Of a stretch of 64,000 bases of DNA, positions 51,632 through 61,804 are shown in pieces. The DNA comes from Paenibacillus sp. FSL H8-0548 (GTDB lineage: Bacteria > Bacillota > Bacilli > Paenibacillales > Paenibacillaceae): the NCBI RefSeq assembly GCF_038630985.1, contig NZ_CP152049.1, positions 2,437,501 through 2,501,500 of the forward strand, written 5' to 3'. Position 1 is the first letter of the stretch. Each line of letters opens with the position of its first letter. Both the position numbers and the translations under genes were made by a program. The notes beneath the pieces were generated by a model. It did no database searches. It saw only the letters and a list, made by a program, of their open reading frames with translations, and was not told the origin of the DNA.

Positions 51632-54517
51632 ATGGCAGAACTGAAGGCAACTCATCTAACCGCGGAATACCGCCGTGAGCTGCTCGGGACGGATGTTACT
51701 CATCCGCGAATGAGCTGGCGTATTGAATCCGACCGTCAGGGGACCGCGCAAAAGGGCTATCGAATCCAGACGGCCGGGGAGAACGGGAATTTCGCTGAAC
51801 CGCTGTGGGATTCTGGTCTTTGCGAGTCGGACAAGAACGTTCTGGTTCCGTACGATGGGCCCCCGCTTTCATCCTGTACCCGGTATTTGTACCGGGTGAA
51901 AGTATGGGATAATTTCGGGCGGGAGTCTGAATGGAGCGAGCCGGCATGGTGGGAAACGGCGTTCTACGACTCGAAGGAATGGGTGGCGCAGTGGATTACG
52001 CCTACTTCCGAATCGATCGATCCGCAGGCAGAGCCAGCATTCTTGCTTCGTAAGCCGTTCTCGCTGAAGGGTGCGGAAATCGTTTCGGCGCGCATTTATG
52101 CAACCGCTGCCGGCGTGTACGAGCTTTACCTCAACGGGGGGAAGGTCGGAGACGACGAGCTTGCGCCTGGATGGACAAGCTATCGTTCCCGCCAAGCCTA
52201 TCAGACTTACGATGTATCGGCGCAGCTTCAGAAGGGCGACAACACGATCGGAATCATGGTAGCCAACGGCTGGTATAAAGGGCGGCTGGGCTGGGAGAAC
52301 AAGGCGAATCATTACGGCGATCGCCGTGCTGTACTTGTACAGCTGCATGTTAGATACAACGACGGAACAGAAGAGGTGATGGGATCCGATCCCACTTGGA
52401 AAGCCTCGACAGGAGCGATACGGTTCTCCGAGATTTATGATGGAGAAACGTATGACGCCCGTTTGGAGCAAAATGGCTGGAGCGAGCCAGGATTCGACGA
52501 TTTGTCTTGGGGGGCTGTCGAACGGCTGGAGCTGCCGCTCACTCATTTGGTCGCGCAAGAGAATGTTTCGACACGCGTGACGCAAACGCTGAAGCCGCTG
52601 GCTGTAATCGTTACGCCATCCGGCGATACCCTGCTGGATATGGGCCAGAACATGGTGGGTCGAATCCGCTTTAACGTCTCGGCGATGGAGGGAACGGTAA
52701 TTAAGTTGACCCATGCCGAGGTTTTGGACAAAGAAGGCAACTTTTATATGGGCAACATTCGCACCGCCAAACAGCTGGTCACATTCATCGCCAAAGGCGA
52801 AGGAACCGAAACCTATGCGCCGCATTTTACATTCCAAGGCTTCCGATATGTCAAGGTTGAAAGCTACCCGGATCAAGAAAAGGGTTTGCCGCCTGAAGCA
52901 TTTTCCGGAGAAGTGATTCATTCCGATATGGATCAGACGGGAGCGTTCGAATGCTCGGATGAAATGGTGAATCAACTGCAGAGGAATATTGTGTGGGGCC
53001 AGCGGGGCAACTTCCTCGACGTTCCTACGGACTGCCCGCAGCGCGACGAACGCCTTGGGTGGACAGGTGACGCGCAGGTATTCGCCGGGACGGCTTTGTT
53101 CAATTACAACGGCGGTCCGTTCTTCACCAAGTGGCTGCGTGATCTGAAAGCAGACCAACTAGCTGACGGCCAGGTTCCATTCGTCGTGCCAAATATTATT
53201 CAAGGATATTCATCAGCTGCTTGGGGCGACGCCGCGACAGTAATTCCATGGGCTATGTATACGAGTCTGGCTGATGAACAAATTCTCGCCGAGCAATACG
53301 ACAGTATGAAGCGTTGGGTGGATTACATCCGCTCCCAGGGCGATAACGAGCATATCTGGGACACTGGCTTCCATTTCGGAGATTGGTTGGCCTTGGACGC
53401 CAAGGAAGGAAGCTATATGGGCGCCACTCCGAGCCACATGGTAACGGCGGCATATTTCGTACTTTCTACGCGAATTATACGGAATGCGGCCAAAGTGCTT
53501 GGCTTCGAGGAGGACGCTGCTTATTACGGGGCGCTGGCGGAGCGGATCGCTGCAGCGTACCGCGATGAATTCATCACGCCGAACGGGAGGGTCGCCGCTC
53601 GAACGCAAACCGCCCATGTACTGGCTCTTGTCTTCGATCTTGCTGAATCCAAGGACCGCGCAAGAATCGCGTGCGACCTGAACGAAATGATCGTGGAAAA
53701 CAACTATCACCTGACCACCGGTTTTGTTGGTACGCCTTATCTTTGCTTCGCGCTCTCGGATAACGGATACCACGAAACGGCTGTTAAGCTTCTTCTCCAG
53801 AAAACGTATCCTTCCTGGCTCTATTCCGTTTCCAAGGGAGCGACTACGATTTGGGAGCACTGGGACGGGATTAAGCCAGACGGCTCGTTCTGGAGCGATG
53901 ATATGAATTCCTTCAATCACTACGCCTATGGGGCGGTAGGCGAATGGATGTACCGCAAAATTGCCGGTCTTTCGCCGGATGCGGAACACCCAGGCTACAA
54001 AAAAGTCCGGATCGAGCCCGACTTCACAGGCGGTAGGCTGAGCCATGCTCGGGCGTCGTATGAATCGATGTACGGGACTGTGGAAGCTGGATGGACGTTT
54101 CAGGACGGGGAAATCCGGATCGAGGCCGTCGTTCCAGCTAACGCAGCCGCGTCGATTCTGCTGCGCGGAGCGCATGCGGACGAGGTGAAAGGCAGCATAA
54201 AGGACGAAGGAATCTTGTCCATCCGACAAGAAGCAGAGGGGGTCCGGGTAGAAACCGGGTCGGGCCGTTACGTGTTCACATACGCAAGGACGGATTCTAC
54301 TTACCGGATTTACACGCCTGATATGCGGCTAAGCGAGGTCGTTCAATGGGAAACGGTTAAACAAATCCTGGACCGCCATGCGCCGGGTTTTTCCGATCAT
54401 TTGAATCATTTTGCCAACCTGCCTCTTGAAGCGGCTGCCAATAGCCCTATGGGTACGGCCATTTCTAAAGAGCAATACGAAGCCATCAGCCGGGAGCTCT
54501 CTCAAATCCGTGAGTAA
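51632..54517 (+). CDS. GH78 alpha-L-rhamnosidase
   Basis: A 961-aa cytoplasmic enzyme with the full GH78 order: N-terminal fibronectin-like and jelly-roll domains (RLPR-like opening to about 330; WVAQWITP, RIYATAAGVYELYLNG), the Bac_rhamnosid domain (LLDMGQNMVGRIRFNV), the (alpha/alpha)6 barrel (about 430-790) and a C-terminal beta domain. The catalytic acid region DVPTDCPQRDERLGWTGDAQ spans about 463-482 and the base Glu742 lies in TTIWEHWDG. GH78 releases terminal alpha-L-rhamnose from rhamnogalacturonan or flavonoid glycosides by inversion. It starts at ATG 51632 after AAAGGGAG. It is just upstream of, and co-oriented with, a YesM/YesN pair. Confidence 0.95.
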   Translation: MAELKATHLTAEYRRELLGTDVTHPRMSWRIESDRQGTAQKGYRIQTAGENGNFAEPLWDSGLCESDKNVLVPYDGPPLSSCTRYLYRVKVWDNFGRESEWSEPAWWETAFYDSKEWVAQWITPTSESIDPQAEPAFLLRKPFSLKGAEIVSARIYATAAGVYELYLNGGKVGDDELAPGWTSYRSRQAYQTYDVSAQLQKGDNTIGIMVANGWYKGRLGWENKANHYGDRRAVLVQLHVRYNDGTEEVMGSDPTWKASTGAIRFSEIYDGETYDARLEQNGWSEPGFDDLSWGAVERLELPLTHLVAQENVSTRVTQTLKPLAVIVTPSGDTLLDMGQNMVGRIRFNVSAMEGTVIKLTHAEVLDKEGNFYMGNIRTAKQLVTFIAKGEGTETYAPHFTFQGFRYVKVESYPDQEKGLPPEAFSGEVIHSDMDQTGAFECSDEMVNQLQRNIVWGQRGNFLDVPTDCPQRDERLGWTGDAQVFAGTALFNYNGGPFFTKWLRDLKADQLADGQVPFVVPNIIQGYSSAAWGDAATVIPWAMYTSLADEQILAEQYDSMKRWVDYIRSQGDNEHIWDTGFHFGDWLALDAKEGSYMGATPSHMVTAAYFVLSTRIIRNAAKVLGFEEDAAYYGALAERIAAAYRDEFITPNGRVAARTQTAHVLALVFDLAESKDRARIACDLNEMIVENNYHLTTGFVGTPYLCFALSDNGYHETAVKLLLQKTYPSWLYSVSKGATTIWEHWDGIKPDGSFWSDDMNSFNHYAYGAVGEWMYRKIAGLSPDAEHPGYKKVRIEPDFTGGRLSHARASYESMYGTVEAGWTFQDGEIRIEAVVPANAAASILLRGAHADEVKGSIKDEGILSIRQEAEGVRVETGSGRYVFTYARTDSTYRIYTPDMRLSEVVQWETVKQILDRHAPGFSDHLNHFANLPLEAAANSPMGTAISKEQYEAISRELSQIRE

Positions 54518-54615
54518 AGGCAGTGACGTCTCTCATCCTATGGCGTGTATCGCAAATGAAAAAGAAAAGATATAATACAAGGAAAGTCAACCATAATAAA
54601 GGAGGAACGGCGGCA

Positions 54616-56355
54616 TTGCGCAGAATCAAACCGGTAGTCAACTCACTCCGCTTCAAATTTTTTGCCGCCGTTCTCGTTATTTTTATTCCGCTGGTTACCG
54701 TTCTTATCGTCAATAATTACTATTCCGTCGACGTAGTCCGAAACCAGGTGGCGCAATCTAACAAAAATATGTTGAGTCTGTACAAGGACCAGATCGACCG
54801 CAATCTCGAAGAAGTGGACAAGTACCTGGCTAATACGTTGGAGAGCGATCTGAACGTGCTTGATCTCGAATTTCCCAAAGAGATGGATGAGGATCGTTAT
54901 AACATCGCAAAAATCAGCCTATTTAATATGATTCGCGAGGATCTCGGCTACTATCCGATTTTGGATTCATTTTTTGTCTTTTCCGAGATCAACCACGACC
55001 TGATCGTGATGCAATCCTCCTTAGATACTTTTGAAGCACGCGAGTCGGCGCGGAACGAAATGCTGGAAATGATTGAACTTAACGCTAATTCAATCGATTA
55101 CGCACGCTGGCATCTCTGGGAAGGCAAAAACGATTATTATTTGTTCCATCTGTTGAAGTCCGGCAATGTGTATATGGGGGCGTGGATGAGCAGCGATAAA
55201 TTGATGGTGCCGCTCAATCTGATTGATCTGGGCAAATCAGGCGTTGCGCTTATTACGACGGACAACGACCAGCCTATCAGCCATAAGAGCCTGATTCAGG
55301 ACAAGGAAATCAATTTGGAATTCCCAGAAGAATCCTATACCATCACAGGGGAAGGCAAGGATCAGTATCTCGTGATGGGCGAGCCTTCCGCGCAGGGCAA
55401 ATTTAATTTAGTAGTTGCAGTGCCCGACAGCACGATCCTTCAGAAGCTTCCCTATCTGCAGCGGATCTCCTCCTTCATTTCGCTGATAGCTGTCCTATTT
55501 CTGTTTCTCTTCATCTTTATGATGAGAAGAGTATTTCTGAATCCGGTCAAGCGGATAGTCATTGCTATGCGTAAGCTTCGGGACGGCAACTGGGATTCCA
55601 GGATGGAGCAGGTGCCGACCTCAACAGAGTTCGAAATCGTAAACGAAACGTTCAACCGCATGATCACCGAGATTCATGACCTTAAAATTAATGTGTATGA
55701 GGAAAAATTAAACCATCAACGAGCGGAGCTGCGTCATCTGCAGCTTCAGATTAATCCTCACTTTTTTTTGAATTCGCTCAATATCATTTATAATCTAGCA
55801 ACGGTAAAGGATTTTGCCCTGATCCAGGAAATGTCCAAATGTCTGGTGTCCTACTTCCGGTTCATGTTCCGAAGCAATTCCTATTTTGTGGCGCTTAGGG
55901 ACGAGCTAGCCCACACGGCAAACTATTTGAGGATCCAGCAGCTTCGATTCCCGGATATCTTCCAATACCATGTCGAGATGCCCGATCATCTGCTCGATAC
56001 GGAGGTTCCACCTTTGATCGTTCAGACCATGGTGGAGAACACGATCAAATACGCGGTCAACATGGAGGAGCTGATCCTGATATCGGTTGAAGTCCGCATA
56101 GAAGAGACCAGAGGAGATTCGCGCCTTGTCATTCACGTTAAGGACACGGGTCCCGGGTTTCCGAAGGAGGTGCTTCAGCGGCTTGCGTACGAAGGGGAAC
56201 CAGTCAACGAGACCGGGGAACAGATCGGGATTTGGAACGCTAGGCGTAGGCTTCGCTTGCTATATGAAGACCAGGCGGATATTGGTTTCTACAACGAAAA
56301 CGAATCGGGAGCCGTTGTGCGGATTTCCATTCCCATAAAGACAAAAGATCCTTGA
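54616..56355 (+). CDS. YesM-family sensor histidine kinase (second pair)
   Basis: The kinase has membrane helices at about 14-36 (FFAAVLVIFIPLVTVLIV) and 285-305 (LIAVLFLFLFIFMM), a dCache-like extracellular sensor between them, HAMP, a His_kinase domain with His382 in LQINPHFFLNS, and a HATPase domain (QTMVENTIKYAV; DTGPGFP). The start TTG 54616 (579 aa) follows AAAGGAGGAACGG. The frame is open to 54523 with earlier ATG codons, but those have no ribosome site and add a Lys/Asn-rich stretch without family match. It lies 12 bases before its response regulator. Confidence 0.92.
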   Translation: MRRIKPVVNSLRFKFFAAVLVIFIPLVTVLIVNNYYSVDVVRNQVAQSNKNMLSLYKDQIDRNLEEVDKYLANTLESDLNVLDLEFPKEMDEDRYNIAKISLFNMIREDLGYYPILDSFFVFSEINHDLIVMQSSLDTFEARESARNEMLEMIELNANSIDYARWHLWEGKNDYYLFHLLKSGNVYMGAWMSSDKLMVPLNLIDLGKSGVALITTDNDQPISHKSLIQDKEINLEFPEESYTITGEGKDQYLVMGEPSAQGKFNLVVAVPDSTILQKLPYLQRISSFISLIAVLFLFLFIFMMRRVFLNPVKRIVIAMRKLRDGNWDSRMEQVPTSTEFEIVNETFNRMITEIHDLKINVYEEKLNHQRAELRHLQLQINPHFFLNSLNIIYNLATVKDFALIQEMSKCLVSYFRFMFRSNSYFVALRDELAHTANYLRIQQLRFPDIFQYHVEMPDHLLDTEVPPLIVQTMVENTIKYAVNMEELILISVEVRIEETRGDSRLVIHVKDTGPGFPKEVLQRLAYEGEPVNETGEQIGIWNARRRLRLLYEDQADIGFYNENESGAVVRISIPIKTKDP

Positions 56356-56366
56356 GGTGATGATTC

Positions 56367-57974
56367 ATGTATCACGCGTTGCTTGTTGACGATGAAGTTC
56401 ACGCGGTGAGAGGACTGCAGGCGGGCGTTAATTGGGAACGCTTGAATGTAGGGTCTGTGTATACGGCGCATAGTTTGAAGCAGGCACAAGAAGTTTTCCG
56501 TTCCCAGTCGGTGCATTTGATGGTTTGTGATATCGAAATGCCTCTAGGGTCTGGATTGGAGTTGGCCGCTTGGGTCAAGGAGCATTATCCCGATACCGAG
56601 ACCATTTTCTTGACTTGCCATTCGGATTTTCAATTCGCCCAACAAGCCATTCAACTTGATAGCTTTGATTACTTGCTGAAGCCCGTTGATTATTCGGAGC
56701 TTGAAACAGTGATCGGCAGGGCGTTCGACAAGATGGCCAAAGCAAGGGAGCTGCGCTCCTTCGAGGAAACCCATCATCATTACAGACGGCTATGGGAATC
56801 GCATCAGCCGGTCGTGGCAGAGCTTTTCTGGCAGGACCTGATTCAGCGGAAAATCCCTTCAAATCCGGAAGCGCTCTGCGGGCACTTGCGGAAAGCTGGG
56901 CTTGCATTTTCCGAAAATATCCGATTTCTGACTGTCTATACCCGCGTCCAGCGCTGGCACAAAGAGCTGTCGGAACGGGATCAACGAATCATGGAGTATG
57001 CGCTTCGCAACGTGCTGCAGGAAGCAATGGAAACAACGCCCGGCGCGGCAGTCATTCCGGTAGCTAATGGTTCTTTTCTGACCGTGATTCCTTTGGAATT
57101 GCCAGTGAACAATGCGGAAACATACGAGCATTGCGATGCGTTTATTCGCAATTGCAATCAGTATTTGTATTGCGATATCAGCTGTTACGTCGGCGATCGC
57201 GTGCCGCTTTACGAATTGGTTGGCATGCTGCGATCCCTTCAACAGCTCGACGAGAATAACGTGACCCAGATCAACCGGACGTTCATTCTTAGTGAGTCCA
57301 AGAAAAAAGGGTCAAGGCTGGATCCGGCACCTCTTGCGGGATGGGCGGAATGGATGAAGCAGGGCGCCCGAGATAAGCTGTCGGAACAGGTATCGAAGTA
57401 TTTGGAGTCATGGAAAGCTTTCGACGGCTCTGTCGATGCCCAAGCACTGCATGCCTTCTATCAGGACTTCCTCCAGATGATATTTTTTGTCCTTCAGTCG
57501 AAAGGTCTGCAGGCTAATCAAGTATTCGCCCAAAATCTGCTGACGGACAAGCCGGAATCCGTGCTCCGCTCGCTCGCATCCCTTCAGGAGTGGGTAAGGT
57601 ATGTCATCGAAGTCGCGATGAACCATATTCACGCCATAGAAGAAAACTTATCCGTCGTGGACAAGGCTAAACGTTTTATTGCGGAACAGATCGGACAGCA
57701 GGATTTATCACGGGAAGATATCGCTAGACATGTTTATCTCAATCCGGACTATTTGTCGCGAATCTTCAAGAAAGAGACGGGAATGTCGCTTTCGGACTTC
57801 CTTCAGCAAAGCAGGATCGAATATGCGAAGGAGCTGCTCGCCAATACTGGTCAATCGGTCAGCGACATAGCGGTCGCTTCCGGGTACTCGAATTTGTCCT
57901 ACTTCTCGACGATCTTCAAGAAAGCAACAGGAGTGAATCCGGTGGATTATCGCAAGCGGTCGCAGCAAAAATAG
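56367..57974 (+). CDS. YesN-family response regulator (second pair)
   Basis: A 535-aa regulator with a receiver domain (Asp55 in LMVCDIEMPLGSG, Lys in YLLKPVDYSE), a long alpha-helical middle region and a C-terminal AraC domain (DIARHVYLNPDYLSRIFKKE; DIAVASGYSNLSYFSTIFKK). It starts at ATG 56367 after GAGGTGATG. It presumably activates the importer genes that follow, the rhamnosidase upstream and perhaps the arabinofuranosidase. Confidence 0.95.
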   Translation: MYHALLVDDEVHAVRGLQAGVNWERLNVGSVYTAHSLKQAQEVFRSQSVHLMVCDIEMPLGSGLELAAWVKEHYPDTETIFLTCHSDFQFAQQAIQLDSFDYLLKPVDYSELETVIGRAFDKMAKARELRSFEETHHHYRRLWESHQPVVAELFWQDLIQRKIPSNPEALCGHLRKAGLAFSENIRFLTVYTRVQRWHKELSERDQRIMEYALRNVLQEAMETTPGAAVIPVANGSFLTVIPLELPVNNAETYEHCDAFIRNCNQYLYCDISCYVGDRVPLYELVGMLRSLQQLDENNVTQINRTFILSESKKKGSRLDPAPLAGWAEWMKQGARDKLSEQVSKYLESWKAFDGSVDAQALHAFYQDFLQMIFFVLQSKGLQANQVFAQNLLTDKPESVLRSLASLQEWVRYVIEVAMNHIHAIEENLSVVDKAKRFIAEQIGQQDLSREDIARHVYLNPDYLSRIFKKETGMSLSDFLQQSRIEYAKELLANTGQSVSDIAVASGYSNLSYFSTIFKKATGVNPVDYRKRSQQK

Positions 57975-57980
57975 GCTTTG

Positions 57981-58014
57981 AGCCGATTCCGTACCAGCGG
58001 AATCGGCTTTTATC
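57981..58014 (+). terminator. Terminator between YesN and third importer
   Basis: AGCCGATTCCG (57981-57991) is exactly complementary to CGGAATCGGCT (57998-58008), loop TACCAG, followed by TTTATCTTTT. Confidence 0.88.
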
Positions 58015-58079
58015 TTTTATGGACCCGGAGATGGTCGGGATTTTGAAAGTGGGAAGTCGTTTTTTTGGTAAGCGGTACG

Positions 58080-58109
58080 TTGTCTTGTCCCTTAGAATGA
58101 GAATATAAC
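58080..58109 (+). promoter_or_regulatory. Putative promoter of third importer operon
   Basis: TTGTCT (58080-58085) and TATAAC (58104-58109) are separated by 18 bases, a fair sigma-A match lying after the YesN terminator and 27 bases before the first permease start. Confidence 0.4.
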
Positions 58110-58135
58110 AACTGCAAGAAAGAAGGGGACAGCAG

Positions 58136-59068
58136 ATGGTACAAACAGGATGGACTCCGTTTTTCAAGAAGCTCAAGCGTTACCGGGCCTTGTTTTTGAT
58201 GATGGTTCCAGGGATCGCTTACCTCATTATCAACAATTACCTGCCAATGTTCGGAGTCGTCATCGCCTTTAAGGACATCAACTATGCCAAGGGCATACTA
58301 GGCAGTGATTGGGTGGGGTTCAAAAACTTCGAGTATCTGTTCAAGACGGCGGATGCTTTCATCATCACCCGCAACACCATTCTTTATAATGTATCATTCA
58401 TTATTCTGAATACGGGAATGGCCATCACGATTGCGATTCTGCTCAATGAAATAAGAAGCAAACTCATGGCCCGTTTCTATCAAAGCGTCATTCTTCTTCC
58501 GTTTCTGATTTCTATGGTTATCGTAGGTTATCTAGTACTCTCGATGCTAAGCGCTGAGAGCGGTTACCTGAACCTGAATCTGCTTCCAATGTTTGGAATG
58601 GAGCCGATATCCTGGTACTTCGAACCGAAATACTGGCCTTACATCCTAACCATCGTTCAGGTCTGGAAGTCTACCGGATACCTGTGCGTCATCTTCCTGG
58701 CAGCGATCATCGGTGTCGACCACGAGTATTATGAAGCGGCGACGATCGACGGCGCGTCGAAATGGCAGCAAATCCGCACCATTACGGTACCGCTCATAGC
58801 ACCTACCATTACGATCATGACGCTGCTGGCGATTGGGCGCATTTTCTACTCGGATTTCGGCTTGTTCTACCAAGTGCCGCTCAACTCCGGTCCGCTGCAG
58901 CCGGTTACGGACGTTATCGACACATACGTTTATCGCGGGCTGATGACGCTCGGGGATATCGGAATGTCATCCGCAGCTGGTCTGTACCAATCCTTGGTCG
59001 GATTTATCCTGGTCCTGCTATCCAACTACATTGTCAGCCGACGCAACAAAGAAAACGCCTTGTTCTAA
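58136..59068 (+). CDS. CUT1 sugar ABC transporter permease (LplB-like), third importer
   Basis: A 310-aa permease with six helices and EAA loop YEAATIDGASKWQQIRTI. It starts at ATG 58136 after AAGAAGGGGAC. In this operon the permease genes precede the binding-protein gene, unlike the two other importers in the window. No ATPase gene is present. Confidence 0.93.
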   Translation: MVQTGWTPFFKKLKRYRALFLMMVPGIAYLIINNYLPMFGVVIAFKDINYAKGILGSDWVGFKNFEYLFKTADAFIITRNTILYNVSFIILNTGMAITIAILLNEIRSKLMARFYQSVILLPFLISMVIVGYLVLSMLSAESGYLNLNLLPMFGMEPISWYFEPKYWPYILTIVQVWKSTGYLCVIFLAAIIGVDHEYYEAATIDGASKWQQIRTITVPLIAPTITIMTLLAIGRIFYSDFGLFYQVPLNSGPLQPVTDVIDTYVYRGLMTLGDIGMSSAAGLYQSLVGFILVLLSNYIVSRRNKENALF

Positions 59069-59089
59069 GCGGAAAGAGGGGAAATGACT

Positions 59090-59968
59090 ATGAAAACCAA
59101 CGATATGAACCAGACTGTCGTCCATGCGATATTCATCATTCTTGTAGTGCTGTGCCTGTTTCCATTCGTACTGCTCATCATGTCCTCGTTCACGGAGGAA
59201 AGCGCGATTGTAAGTAATGGATATTCATTCTGGCCGAGCGAGTTCAGCCTGGATGCTTATTCGTACCTCTGGATACAGAAGGCGGCAATGTTCAACTCCT
59301 ACGGGATCACTATACTGATCACGATCATCGGCACTTTCGTCGGCCTGCTGATCAGCGCTTTGCTCGCGTATCCCTTATCCAGGCGGGACTTGCCGATGCG
59401 CAGCCTTCTAAGCTTTCTGGTGTTCTTCACGCTCCTGTTCAACGGTGGCCTTGTACCGACGTACTTGATTTATACCGAAGTTTTCCACATGAAGAATACG
59501 CTGATGGCCCTGATTATTCCCGGTCTGCTCACCAACGGCTTCTTCATCCTGCTGATTCGGACTTTTTTCGCCAATTCGATTCCGGTCCAGATTATCGAAT
59601 CGGCTTATATCGACGGAGCTACGGAGTTCAAGATTTTCTACCGGATGGTGCTGCCGCTGTCGCTGCCAATTCTAGCGACGATCGGCCTTATGCTGACGAT
59701 CAACTACTGGAACGACTGGTTCAACGGCCTCATCTATATCACGGAGCCGAAACTGTTCAGTATCCAGAACCTGCTCAACCGGATGCTGGTTAACATTCAG
59801 TTCCTCCAGCAGAACAATTTGGGCGGCCAACAGATAGCGGCCAACCCGCCGATGAATTCTGTGCGGATGGCAATGGCCGTTATCGGAATCCTGCCGTTGA
59901 TCCTAATTTATCCGTTCTTCCAGAAATATTTTGTCAAAGGCCTCACCATCGGGGCGGTCAAGGGTTAA
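59090..59968 (+). CDS. CUT1 sugar ABC transporter permease (LplC-like), third importer
   Basis: A 292-aa permease with six helices, EAA loop IESAYIDGATEFKIFYRM and the closing FFQKYFVKGLTIGAVKG. ATG 59090 is eight bases after GAGGGG and preferred to ATG 59084, which is too close to that site. It follows its partner by 21 bases. Confidence 0.93.
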   Translation: MKTNDMNQTVVHAIFIILVVLCLFPFVLLIMSSFTEESAIVSNGYSFWPSEFSLDAYSYLWIQKAAMFNSYGITILITIIGTFVGLLISALLAYPLSRRDLPMRSLLSFLVFFTLLFNGGLVPTYLIYTEVFHMKNTLMALIIPGLLTNGFFILLIRTFFANSIPVQIIESAYIDGATEFKIFYRMVLPLSLPILATIGLMLTINYWNDWFNGLIYITEPKLFSIQNLLNRMLVNIQFLQQNNLGGQQIAANPPMNSVRMAMAVIGILPLILIYPFFQKYFVKGLTIGAVKG

Positions 59969-59985
59969 TTCCAGGATAAGCCAGT

Positions 59986-60003
59986 TCCGGGCCTTTGTGC
60001 CCG
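59986..60003 (+). other. Intercistronic hairpin before binding-protein gene
   Basis: CCGGGC and GCCCGG form a 6-bp stem around CTTTGT. No T-run follows. It may stabilise the downstream binding-protein mRNA after processing. Confidence 0.35.
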
Positions 60004-60053
60004 GTTGGTATAGATTGCAGCTGCAGTGCCAACATAATCTAGGGGGAAAATAC

Positions 60054-61592
60054 ATGCCAAGAAATTCAAAAACCGCAACACTTCTGCTCTCCGTTCTGCT
60101 CATCCTGTCACTGCTCGTTTCCGCTTGCTCAGGATCGAACAATTCGGGCAATAATGCCGCTTCTTCCGATCCGGCTGGCAATGACGGCGCAGCAGCCATT
60201 TCCTCATCTAACGAGAAAGAACTGGAGTTGACGATTGCGTTCATTGGACTCGGGAATATGAATGAAGTCGCTCTTGTTGAGGAACAAATCAGCAAAATTA
60301 CTAAAGAAAAAATCAACGCGACGGTCAAATTGATGCCGATCGATATTGGCGCTTGGGTACAGCAAGTCAACCTGCTGCTAGCAGGCAACGAGCCTCTGGA
60401 TCTCCTTGTTACTTCTTCTTTCTTCAACTTCAGCTCGCAGGTAGCCAAAGGACAGCTGCTGCCGATCAACGAGCTTGTGGAGAAACACGCACCGACCATT
60501 AAAGATACGATGGAATTAGCAATTTTCAACGCAACGAAAGTTGGCGGCAAGAGCTATGGCGTGCCAAGCGTGCGTGATACGGCGGCCGACCACGGCTTCG
60601 TGGCTAGGAAAGACCTGATGGACAAGTATGGCCTGACGTTCGATAATATAAAAACGTATGCGGATCTTGATCCGATCTTCCAGAAGATCAAAGAGAACGA
60701 GCCGGGGATGTATCCGCTGGTTCAGCGTTCCCAAGCTTCGGGGATTGCGTCTGAAATCGTACGCGGTTACATCGATACGCTGGGCGATACGCCAGGTATT
60801 CTAATCGTCGAGAATCAGGATCTGAAAGTTTTGAACCTATACGAACAGCAAATATATAAGGACGCTCTGCAGCTTGCACGCAGATGGTACCAGGCTGGAT
60901 ACACCATGCAGGATGCCGCTACGACGCAGGAAGGCAATAATAGTCTGTTGAAAGCGGGCAAAGGCTTCAGCTACCTGTCCAACATGAAACCCGGCTTCGA
61001 AGCACAGGAGAAAACGATTAACGGATATGAAATGGTGGCTGCCCGATTCGTGCCTCCGATTTCCACTTCCGACTCCGGTACGGGATTCATGATGTCGATT
61101 CCAAAAAATACACAGGATCCGGATCGCGCTGCACAGCTGCTGAACCTGCTCTATACCGACAAGGACATCGCTAATTTGATTGCTAATGGCGTCGAAGACA
61201 AGCATTACGTAGATGCCGGCAACGGACAGATCAAAGCGCCGGAAGGCGGAAGCAACTACGTCTTCAACCAATGGCAAGTCGGCAACAACGCGCTGGCTAA
61301 AGTATGGGAAGGCACGGAGCCCGATATCTGGGAGCAGACGAAGGAGTTCAACAATTCATCGACCTTCTCCAAAGCGCTCGGCTTCTCGTTCGATTCTTCT
61401 CCTGTGAAGACCGAGATCGCAGCGGTAGCCAACGTAAACAACCAATACAAGGCTGGTCTGGAGTCGGGTACGATCGATCCCGCCAAGCTGGATGAATTCA
61501 TCAGCAAGCTGAAATCTGCGGGCCTCGACAAGATCATTGCCGAGAAGCAGAAGCAGCTCGATCAGTGGGCGGTAGAAAACAACGTGCAATAA
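60054..61592 (+). CDS. Extracellular solute-binding lipoprotein of third CUT1 importer
   Basis: A 512-aa lipoprotein with lipobox LLVSAC (Cys25), a Ser/Asn/Gly linker and SBP family 1 lobes (ELELTIAFIGLGNMNEVALV; FVARKDLMDKYGLTFDNIKT; GTGFMMSIPKN). The start ATG 60054 follows AGGGGGAAAA; the frame is open upstream into the permease gene but that part is not protein-like. It delivers oligosaccharide to the two permeases encoded just before it. Confidence 0.93.
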   Translation: MPRNSKTATLLLSVLLILSLLVSACSGSNNSGNNAASSDPAGNDGAAAISSSNEKELELTIAFIGLGNMNEVALVEEQISKITKEKINATVKLMPIDIGAWVQQVNLLLAGNEPLDLLVTSSFFNFSSQVAKGQLLPINELVEKHAPTIKDTMELAIFNATKVGGKSYGVPSVRDTAADHGFVARKDLMDKYGLTFDNIKTYADLDPIFQKIKENEPGMYPLVQRSQASGIASEIVRGYIDTLGDTPGILIVENQDLKVLNLYEQQIYKDALQLARRWYQAGYTMQDAATTQEGNNSLLKAGKGFSYLSNMKPGFEAQEKTINGYEMVAARFVPPISTSDSGTGFMMSIPKNTQDPDRAAQLLNLLYTDKDIANLIANGVEDKHYVDAGNGQIKAPEGGSNYVFNQWQVGNNALAKVWEGTEPDIWEQTKEFNNSSTFSKALGFSFDSSPVKTEIAAVANVNNQYKAGLESGTIDPAKLDEFISKLKSAGLDKIIAEKQKQLDQWAVENNVQ

Positions 61593-61715
61593 CCGGATAT
61601 AAGGATTGGCAAGGTGAAACGGCTGTCGCCGTCCTTTGGCGGCGCCAGCGTGTTTCACTCCGGAGAAATATAGAGATAGTAGGGTGAAATGATCTGCTTT
61701 TCTATATTTCAAGTG

Positions 61716-61761
61716 AAAGCCCCCTTCGTCGAAACAGCGTTTCGACGAAGGGGGCTTTTTA
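61716..61761. terminator. Strong bidirectional terminator between binding protein and GH51 genes
   Basis: A 20-bp perfect stem (61716-61735 with 61739-61758) has a three-base loop AGC, begins with AAA and ends in TTTTT. It serves the plus-strand importer operon and can serve the convergent GH51 gene. Confidence 0.92.
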
Positions 61762-61804
61762 TGACGAGGAGGATGAATGTGATGTCATTTGCGATCGAGG
61801 TTAA

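Noticed and set aside
51869..53158. 429-codon open frame on the minus strand
   Set aside because: It lies wholly opposite the GH78 rhamnosidase, has no ribosome site, and its translation shows no domain pattern. It results from the codon composition of the real gene.
53213..54229. 338-codon open frame on the minus strand
   Set aside because: Also antisense to the GH78 gene and lacking family features.
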